A DNA stretch of 64,000 bases from Roseateles depolymerans (GTDB taxonomy: Bacteria; Pseudomonadota; Gammaproteobacteria; Burkholderiales; Burkholderiaceae_C), in NCBI GenBank assembly GCA_003241055.1, contig QFOD01000005.1, positions 1-64,000 of the forward strand. Direction: 5' to 3'. A model generated the notes under the pieces. The model was not told the DNA's origin and ran no database searches. It saw only the letters and a list, made by a program, of their open reading frames with translations. The position numbers and the translations under genes are program-made. This document shows positions 1-6,221 of this stretch, in pieces (position 1 is the stretch's first letter; the number at the start of each line of letters is the position of its first letter).

Positions 1-27
1 GTTCAGGCCCAAGTCGGCTTGCTTCAT
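1..27 (-). CDS. IS5-family transposase, N-terminal 9 codons only
   Basis: An ATG at 27 on the minus strand opens MKQADLGLN and runs off the left edge. I recognise this as the opening of one subgroup of IS5-family transposases (DDE enzymes). Nine residues are too few to prove it, but the adjoining IS-like terminus and YTAR target support it. Nothing can be said about whether the transposase is intact. Confidence 0.55.
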
Positions 28-95
28 GGATCAGATCGTCGCTGCTCAATCACGGCCAAGCAATCAGACTTGCCCGGGGTTTATGCAGACCTTCC
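1..95 (-). mobile_element. End of an IS5-family insertion sequence (cut by the window edge)
   Basis: The left edge holds the first codons of a transposase on the minus strand. Upstream of it is an IS-like terminus that reads inward as GGAAGGTCTGCATAAACC (positions 95 down to 78). Next to it, at 96-99, is CTAA, which fits the YTAR target duplicated by IS5-group elements. Only one copy of the target and one terminus are visible, so the boundary is inferred. The rest of the element lies outside the window. Confidence 0.6.
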
Positions 96-102
96 CTAAC
101 CC

Positions 103-171
103 ATGAAAACATCGCACTCGCCCCCGTTGTCGGTGCGCGAGTATCGCCAGCGCCGCGGTCGCCTCGGCTGA
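103..171 (+). pseudogene. Short 22-codon frame after the IS end, possible 3' remnant of a disrupted gene
   Basis: A frame from ATG 103 to TGA 171 encodes a 22-residue Arg-rich peptide ending in SVREYRQRRGRLG. In-frame TAA at 97-99 lies inside the proposed IS target, so the reading frame cannot extend left through the current junction. It may be the last codons of a gene cut by the insertion, or chance. It converges on the transketolase gene. I do not recognise a family. Confidence 0.2.
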
Positions 172-177
172 CCGCGG
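153..177. terminator. Hairpin between the 22-codon frame and transketolase
   Basis: CCGCGGTC (153-160) pairs perfectly with GACCGCGG (170-177) around a 9-nt loop. It lies in the convergent gap downstream of transketolase. No T-run follows on either strand, so this is a terminator-like stem rather than a canonical intrinsic terminator. Confidence 0.35.
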
Positions 178-194
178 GCTGGCGGAGCGACGTT

Positions 195-2207
195 TTACTT
201 CTTCAGCGCGACCTTGACCGTGTCGGCCACGTTCTCGGCCGTGAAGCCGAAGTGCTTGAACAGCACCGGTGCGGGCGCGGATTCGCCGAAGGTGTCGATG
301 CCCACGACGGCCGCGCAGCCGTACTTCCACCAGAAGTCGGTCACGCCGGCTTCCACGGCGATGCGGGGCAGGCCGGCCGGCAGCACGCTTTGCTTGTAGG
401 CCGCGTCCTGGCGGTCGAACACATTGGTGCTGGGCATGGAGACCACGCGCACCGCAATGCGCTGCTCGGCCAGCAGCTTCTGCGCGGCGATGGCCAGCTG
501 CACCTCCGAGCCGGTGGCGATGATGACGGCGCGGGCCTTGCCCTTGGCGGGCTCGGCCAGCACGTAGCCACCCTTGGCGATCTCGTCCACATTGGTCTTG
601 GGCGTGTAGGCCAGGTTCTGGCGGGAGAGCGCCAGCAGGCTGGGGCGCTGGGCGTTGCCCAGGGCCATGGTCCAGGCCACCACGGTTTCGGTGGTGTCGG
701 CCGGGCGCCAGACGTCCAGGCCGGGGATCAGGCGCAGGCTGGCCACATGCTCCACCGATTGGTGAGTCGGGCCGTCTTCACCCAGGCCGATGGAGTCGTG
801 CGTCATCACGTGGATCACGCGCTGCTTCATCAGCGCGGCCATGCGGATGGCGTTGCGGCTGTAGTCGGCAAAGGTCAGGAAGGTGCCGCCGTAGGGGATG
901 AAGCCACCGTGCAGCGCGATGCCGTTCATGATCGCGGCCATGCCGAATTCGCGCACGCCGTAGTTGATGTGGCGCCCGTCGTTGGGCTGGCCGTCCGCGG
1001 CGATGCGCAGGTTGGGCGTGGAGCTGGTGTTGGTGAGGTTGGAGCCGGTCAGGTCGGCGCTGCCACCCAGCATCTCGGGCAGCTTGGCGGTGAAGGCTTC
1101 CAGCGCGAGCTGGCTGGCCTTGCGGCTGGCGACGGTCTGGCCTTCGGTGTGGGCCTTGACGACCGCGTCCACCGCGATCTGCGCGAAGTTCTCGGGCAGC
1201 ACGCCGGCCATGCGGCGCTGGAATTCGGCGGCCAGCTCGGGGTGGGCAGCGGCGTAGGCGTCGAAGCGCGTGTCCCAGGCCTCCTCGGCGGCTGCACCGG
1301 CGGCCTTGGCATCCCAGGCGGCGTAGACCTCGGCGGGCACGACGAAGGGCTCGTAAGCCCAGCCGATGGCCTCGCGGGTCAGTTTGATTTCCTCGGCGCC
1401 CAGCGGCTCGCCGTGGGCCTTGCTGGTGTTGGCGCGGTTGGGCGAGCCCTTGCCGATGTGGGTCTTGGCGATCACCAGCGTGGGCTTGTCGGCACTCTTC
1501 TTGGCTGTGGCGATGGCGGCGTCGACGGCGTCGACGTCATGGCCATCCACCGGGCCGACGACGTTCCAGCCATAGGCGGCGAAGCGCTTGGCGGTGTCGT
1601 CCGCGAACCAGGGGGCGACCTGGCCGTCGATGGAGATGCCGTTGTCGTCGTAGACCGCGATCAGCTTGTTCAGCTTCCAGGCGCCGGCCAGCGCGGCGGC
1701 TTCGTGGCTGATGCCCTCCATCAGGCAGCCATCGCCCAGGAAGGCGTAGGTGTGGTGGTTGACGATCTCATGACCGTCGCGGTTGAAGTCGCGCGCCATC
1801 AGCTTCTCGGCCAGCGCCATGCCCACCGCGTTGGTGATGCCCTGGCCCAGCGGGCCGGTCGTCGTCTCCACGCCCGGGGTGATGCCGACTTCCGGGTGGC
1901 CCGGCGTCTTGCTGTGCATCTGGCGGAAGGCCTTGAGGTCGTCCATCGACAGCGCATAGCCGCTCAGGTGCAGCAGCGCGTAGATCAGCATGGAGCCGTG
2001 GCCGTTGGACAGCACGAAGCGGTCGCGGTCGGCCCAGTGCGGGTTGGTCGGGTTGTGCTTGAGGTGGCGGGACCACAGCGCCACGGCGATGTCGGCCATG
2101 CCCATGGGAGCACCCGGGTGGCCGGAGTTGGCCGCCTGCACCGCGTCCATCGCGAGTGCGCGGATCGCGCTGGCCATGAGAGTGGGGGAGGCGGGCGTTG
2201 CGGACAT
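195..2207 (-). CDS. tkt: Transketolase
   Basis: This is a thiamine-diphosphate enzyme that moves two-carbon ketol units between sugar phosphates in the non-oxidative pentose phosphate pathway and Calvin-type cycles. The 670-residue product is full length. It shows the N-terminal GHPGAPMGMAD motif, the ThDP-binding GDGCLMEG segment with its downstream N, the pyrimidine-domain stretch with VREFGMAAIMNGIALHGG, and the active-site THDSIGLGEDGPTHQ segment. The start was set at the ATG before SATPASPTLM because it is preceded by a purine-rich AGGAAAG and the reading frame upstream of it is not protein-like. It diverges from the hemerythrin-like gene across a 112-bp gap. Identity is secure. Confidence 0.97.
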   Translation of the reverse strand: MSATPASPTLMASAIRALAMDAVQAANSGHPGAPMGMADIAVALWSRHLKHNPTNPHWADRDRFVLSNGHGSMLIYALLHLSGYALSMDDLKAFRQMHSKTPGHPEVGITPGVETTTGPLGQGITNAVGMALAEKLMARDFNRDGHEIVNHHTYAFLGDGCLMEGISHEAAALAGAWKLNKLIAVYDDNGISIDGQVAPWFADDTAKRFAAYGWNVVGPVDGHDVDAVDAAIATAKKSADKPTLVIAKTHIGKGSPNRANTSKAHGEPLGAEEIKLTREAIGWAYEPFVVPAEVYAAWDAKAAGAAAEEAWDTRFDAYAAAHPELAAEFQRRMAGVLPENFAQIAVDAVVKAHTEGQTVASRKASQLALEAFTAKLPEMLGGSADLTGSNLTNTSSTPNLRIAADGQPNDGRHINYGVREFGMAAIMNGIALHGGFIPYGGTFLTFADYSRNAIRMAALMKQRVIHVMTHDSIGLGEDGPTHQSVEHVASLRLIPGLDVWRPADTTETVVAWTMALGNAQRPSLLALSRQNLAYTPKTNVDEIAKGGYVLAEPAKGKARAVIIATGSEVQLAIAAQKLLAEQRIAVRVVSMPSTNVFDRQDAAYKQSVLPAGLPRIAVEAGVTDFWWKYGCAAVVGIDTFGESAPAPVLFKHFGFTAENVADTVKVALKK

Positions 2208-2270
2208 GGCCTGGGCTTTCCTGATCGGGTGGGACAAAGCTGGGGATTTTACGGGGGGGTTTGGAATCGG

Positions 2271-2286
2271 CTTGATCCAGCGCAAG
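2271..2286. promoter_or_regulatory. FNR/CRP-family type dyad CTTGATCCAGCGCAAG
   Basis: TTGAT-CCAG-CGCAA at 2272-2285 has one perfect FNR half-site and one relaxed half. Its centre (2278.5) is 41.5 bp before the hemerythrin ATG at 2320. The same 16 bases occur in reverse orientation at 49868-49883. Regulation by an FNR-type protein is inferred from the match only. Confidence 0.5.
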
Positions 2287-2319
2287 GTGCGCGCGTGGGC
2301 GCCGGGCGACGCTAGCGGG

Positions 2320-3021
2320 ATGGCTTCCTCGCAATTGCCACCGCTGCCGCTGCCGCTGGCCGTGCGCGTGATCCGCGCCGAACACGATGCGCTCGCCGCG
2401 ATGCTGCGCACGCTGCCGCTGCTGCTGCGCGAACAGCGGCTCGGCGGCGTCGAGCCCGACTTCGGCGCGCTGCGGGCCATGCTGTTCTACGTGGACGAGT
2501 TTCCGGAGCGGCTGCACCACCCCAAGGAGAGCGAGCTGCTGTTCCCGCGGCTGCGGGCGCTGGCGCCGTCGCTGCGGCATTCGCTGGATGCGCTGGACGC
2601 CGACCATGTGCAGGGCGAGCGTGCCATCCGCGAGCTGCAGCACAGCCTGCTGGCCTGGGAACACATGGGCGAGTCGCGGCACGACAAGTTCGAGCTGCAG
2701 CTTGGCATCTATTGCAGCCGCTACCTGGGCCACATGCGCCGCGAGGAATCCGAGATCCTGCCGCAGGCCCTGGCCCTGCTGCAGCCGCGCGACTGGGAGG
2801 ACCTCGACGAGGCCTTCGGCGCCAACCGCGACCCGCTCGCGCCGCTGGAGGGCTTCCCCTCCGACGCGGCCTATGCGCCGCTGCGCGAGCGCATTCTCAG
2901 CGCCCTGCCCGAGCCCTTCGGCTGGGCCTCGCCAGGCCTGGAACAGGTGCGCGCCGCACGGGGCGGCGGCGGTCGCGGTCTGGGCCCGCGGGCGGTGCAT
3001 CAGGCGCGCGGCGGGGACTAG
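2320..3021 (+). CDS. Hemerythrin/HHE-domain protein
   Basis: The 233-residue cytoplasmic protein has the His/Glu spacing of the hemerythrin fold: RAEHDAL near residue 20, ERLHHPKESELLFP near 67, a DADHVQGE helix near 94 and HMRREESEILP near 144. Such four-helix bundles hold a non-haem di-iron site that binds O2 or NO, or stores iron. The ATG at 2320 was chosen because the fold begins 20 residues later. No good Shine-Dalgarno sequence precedes it. An FNR-type dyad lies upstream, which suits an oxygen/NO role. The C-terminus ends in a Gly/Arg-rich tail. The exact ligand is unknown. Confidence 0.85.
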   Translation: MASSQLPPLPLPLAVRVIRAEHDALAAMLRTLPLLLREQRLGGVEPDFGALRAMLFYVDEFPERLHHPKESELLFPRLRALAPSLRHSLDALDADHVQGERAIRELQHSLLAWEHMGESRHDKFELQLGIYCSRYLGHMRREESEILPQALALLQPRDWEDLDEAFGANRDPLAPLEGFPSDAAYAPLRERILSALPEPFGWASPGLEQVRAARGGGGRGLGPRAVHQARGGD

Positions 3022-3026
3022 CGGCC

Positions 3027-6000
3027 TCAGCGCGACTTCAGCAGCGTCAGCCGGCCGCTGTCCGCCCAGGCGGTGAGCGTCTGGCGGCTGTCGCGGCGCA
3101 GGGCCTCCTCGCTGTCGGCACGGGCATCCAGCAGGCCCACCCAGGCATTGCGTCCCAGGGCCTTGGCCTCGTAGAGCGCGGCGTCCGTCAGGTCGATGGC
3201 GGCCCGCCAGTCCAGTGCGCGGGGCCAGTCCGGCACCAGCGGGAAGGCCGCGAAGCCGACCGAGCAGGTCAGCGTCAGCCGCTCGCCATTGGCCAGCACG
3301 AAGTCTTCGCCGGCAACGGCCTGGCGGGCCCGCTCGGCCAGTTCGGCCGCCTGGCTGCGCGGTGTACCGCGGGCCACGATGAGGAACTCCTCGCCGCCCC
3401 AGCGCACCAGGTAGTCGGTGGCGCGGAACACCTGCTGCAGCCGGCCGCGCATCTGGGTCAGTACCGCATCGCCCGCCATGTGGCCCAGGCTGTCGTTGAT
3501 GCGCTTGAAGTGGTCGATGTCGACGAGGAAGAACAGCAGATCGCCGCTGCCCGCCGACACCTCCTGCGACGGATGGTGGCCGTAGTGCTCCACGCTTTCG
3601 TGCCGGCGCAGCGCCAGCGCGACGTCGATGGGCAGGTGCTGCTCCACGAAGCGGCGGTTGCGCAGGCCGGTCAGCGGATCGGTCAGGCTGGCTTCCTCCA
3701 GCTCGCGCGACTTCTGCTGCAGCGCGGCCGTGGCCTCGGCGACGCGGGCCTCCAGCTGCTGCTGGCGCCTGAGCAGCAGGCGCATGCGCAGCCGCACGAT
3801 GGCCAGCAGCAGGGCCGCAGCCGCCACCAGGGCCAGCGCCTGCACGCTGCGCCACTGCCACCAGGTGGCGTCGACCCGCACCCGCACCTGCAGCTCGTGC
3901 GGGCTCCAGGCGCCGTCGCGGTTGCTGCCCTGCACATGCAGCCGGTAGGTGCCGGGCTCGAGGTTGGTGTAGGTGGCCGTGCGCTCCGCGGCGCCCACCT
4001 CCTGCCAGTCGTCGTCGAGGCCGTCGAGACGGTAGCGGTAGCGGTTGCGAGCGGGCTGGCTGTAGTCCAGCGCCGCGAAACTGAGGTTGAAGCTGCGCTG
4101 GCCCGGCATCAGCTCCAGCGTCTGGCCGTCGTTGGGCAGGGGGCGGCTCTGGCCGGCCACGCGCAGCTCGGTGGCCACCACCGGGGGCTGGAAGGTCCAG
4201 GGTGTGAAGCGCTCCGGCTGGGCCACCAGCAGGCCGCGTGCGCCGCCGAAGATGAAGCGGCCGTCGGCCAGTTCGGCATAGGCGCGGAACCAGCCGTTGC
4301 CGAAATCCACGCCGTCCACCGGCGTGAAGGCGCGGTGCATGCCGCTGCGCGGGTCGAACAGGCCGCGGTGGGTCCAGATGCGGCCGTCGCGATCGGCCAG
4401 CAGGTTGGCGCCGAACGCGCCGACCACCTCGTCGCCCGAGGCCTGCGGGAAGGCCTCGAAGCGCGCCTGCCCGGCCGTGCTCGTCAGCAGGCGATGCAGC
4501 CCGGCGCTGGTGTCAACCCACAGCCGCCCCTCGCGGTCCAGCGCCATGCCGACCACCGTGTGGCCGACCAGGCCTTCGGTGGCGAGCAGCTGGGCCGTCG
4601 GCGGATCGGCGGCGCCCGGCTGGGCAACTCGCAGCAGGCCGGCCGCGCCGCCGGCCCAGACGCTGTCGTCGGCCAGCTGCACCAGGGCATTCACCTCGCC
4701 GATGCTGCGTGCGCCGGGCTTGCCGGCCAGCTGCACGGGCTGCAGGGCCTTGGCGCCCGGGGCGAGGCGCCACAGGCCGTCGCTGGTGCCCACCCACAGG
4801 CTGCCGCCACGGTCGACGAGCAGGCGGCGGGTCAGCGCCTGGCCGGTGCTGACGGTCTGTTCCCAGCGGCCCTGGGCATCCAGCCTCAGCAGCTCGTTCT
4901 CGACCCCCATCCAGATGGCGCCGGCGGCCGTCTGGGCCATGGCGCCGATGCGGCCCAGGCGCGCATGGGCAGGGCCGGCCTCGAGGATCTCGCCCACCGG
5001 CTCCAGCGCCTCGTTGAGCCGGAGCACGCCGGCCGCCTGGGTGCCCAGCCAGATGCTGCGGTCGGCCAGCTGCAGCACGCTGCGCACGTCCAGATCGCCG
5101 AAGCGCTGCCAGCGGGCCAGGTCGTACTGCACCACGCTGAGCCCCGGCAGCGGCGGCACGTGGCGCATCAGGCCCGAGCCGTAGCTGCCGGTCCAGATCA
5201 CGCCGGCCGGGTCGCGCAGCAGCGCGCGCACCTCGCTGCGCGGCGTGGGCGCGGGGTTGCCGCCCTCGGCCGGCAGCCGTTCGATCAGTTCGCCATCGCC
5301 GGCGCGGCGGCGCTCGATGCCGTTGCGGCCGCCCAGCCACAGCTCGGTGTCGCTGACCTGCACCATGGACAGCACCGGCCAGCTGCCGTCGTCGGGGCCC
5401 GCGTGACCTGCAAAGGGCAGCGGCCGCGCGTCCGGTGACAGCATGCGCAGGTCGCCCCGGCCGGTGCCGGCCAGCACGCGGCCGTCGCGGGTCTCGGCCA
5501 GCAGCGTGATCTGGGCCTTGCCCAGCCCGAGGTCCACGGCTTCGATGCTGTCGCTGCCGCGCAGCTTGCGGGCCAGGCCTTGCCAGGTGCCGATCCAGAG
5601 CGTGCCGTGGCGGTCCAGCAGCAGGGAGGCGATGCGGTTGTCCGGCAGGCCGCTGTCGCGGCCCTGCAGATGCTGGAACTGCTGGCTGCGGTCCAGTCGC
5701 GACAGGCCGCCCTGCGTGCCCACCCACAGCGAGCCGTCGCTGTCCAGCGCGAGTGCGCGGATGGAGTTGGAGATGGGCGCATGGCTGTCGGCGGGCTGGC
5801 CGTCGGCGCGCTTCCACTGCGCCCACTGGCCGCTGGCGGTGTCCAGCCGGGCCAGGCCGCTGTTGCCGGCCGCCACCCACAGGCCGCCGCGGCTGTCGGC
5901 CAGCAGCGCCCGGACGAACTGGTCGGAGGCGCCGGCGTTGCGGCTGCCGAGCGGATAGCGCTTGAACGCGTAGCCGTCGAAGCGCTGCAGGCCGTCGGGC

Positions 6001-6161
6001 ATGCCCACCCACAGGAAGCCATGGGTGTCCTGCGCGAGCACGGACACCGCCGCATCACGCAAGCCCCCAGCCTCCCCGATTGGTTCAAAGCGCGGTGTCA
6101 GCGCCTGGGCGATCCCCGCCCAGAGCGCAAGCACGGCCCACGCCATCCTCAGCACCCTCAT
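3027..6161 (-). CDS. Periplasmic beta-propeller sensor with cytoplasmic diguanylate cyclase (copy 1)
   Basis: The 1044-residue predicted inner-membrane sensor makes cyclic-di-GMP. Order: signal peptide 1-22; about twelve to fourteen propeller repeats of the two-component-regulator type, with recurring LWVGT-like strands, to about residue 680; a Y_Y_Y domain (YRLDGLDDDWQEVG) near 730-790; one membrane helix (VQALALVAAAALLLAIV) near 805; a short coiled coil; and a GGDEF domain with DPLTGLRNRR and an intact GGEEF at 922-926. RATD, five residues before GGEEF, preserves the inhibitory I-site. The next gene upstream is a paralogue, 60 bp away, on the same strand. The ligand is unknown; related propellers sense polysaccharide breakdown products. 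Confidence 0.9.
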   Translation of the reverse strand: MRVLRMAWAVLALWAGIAQALTPRFEPIGEAGGLRDAAVSVLAQDTHGFLWVGMPDGLQRFDGYAFKRYPLGSRNAGASDQFVRALLADSRGGLWVAAGNSGLARLDTASGQWAQWKRADGQPADSHAPISNSIRALALDSDGSLWVGTQGGLSRLDRSQQFQHLQGRDSGLPDNRIASLLLDRHGTLWIGTWQGLARKLRGSDSIEAVDLGLGKAQITLLAETRDGRVLAGTGRGDLRMLSPDARPLPFAGHAGPDDGSWPVLSMVQVSDTELWLGGRNGIERRRAGDGELIERLPAEGGNPAPTPRSEVRALLRDPAGVIWTGSYGSGLMRHVPPLPGLSVVQYDLARWQRFGDLDVRSVLQLADRSIWLGTQAAGVLRLNEALEPVGEILEAGPAHARLGRIGAMAQTAAGAIWMGVENELLRLDAQGRWEQTVSTGQALTRRLLVDRGGSLWVGTSDGLWRLAPGAKALQPVQLAGKPGARSIGEVNALVQLADDSVWAGGAAGLLRVAQPGAADPPTAQLLATEGLVGHTVVGMALDREGRLWVDTSAGLHRLLTSTAGQARFEAFPQASGDEVVGAFGANLLADRDGRIWTHRGLFDPRSGMHRAFTPVDGVDFGNGWFRAYAELADGRFIFGGARGLLVAQPERFTPWTFQPPVVATELRVAGQSRPLPNDGQTLELMPGQRSFNLSFAALDYSQPARNRYRYRLDGLDDDWQEVGAAERTATYTNLEPGTYRLHVQGSNRDGAWSPHELQVRVRVDATWWQWRSVQALALVAAAALLLAIVRLRMRLLLRRQQQLEARVAEATAALQQKSRELEEASLTDPLTGLRNRRFVEQHLPIDVALALRRHESVEHYGHHPSQEVSAGSGDLLFFLVDIDHFKRINDSLGHMAGDAVLTQMRGRLQQVFRATDYLVRWGGEEFLIVARGTPRSQAAELAERARQAVAGEDFVLANGERLTLTCSVGFAAFPLVPDWPRALDWRAAIDLTDAALYEAKALGRNAWVGLLDARADSEEALRRDSRQTLTAWADSGRLTLLKSR

Positions 6162-6169
6162 GGACGCAC

Positions 6170-6175
6170 ACTCTA
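6170..6175 (-). promoter_or_regulatory. -10-like TAGAGT, 8 nt before the start of copy 1
   Basis: On the minus strand TAGAGT ends 8 nt before the ATG at 6161, with no Shine-Dalgarno sequence between. The paralogue has the identical box at the identical distance. This suggests a transcript starting at or very near the start codon. Confidence 0.4.
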
Positions 6176-6221
6176 CAGCCGCCGGATGACGGCACCGACA
6201 TGCGCGCAATCAGCGCTTGAC

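Noticed and set aside
1768..3861. Minus-strand frame bridging the sensor gene and transketolase
   Set aside because: It runs out of frame through parts of three real genes and shows the alanine/arginine-rich composition of a shifted frame.
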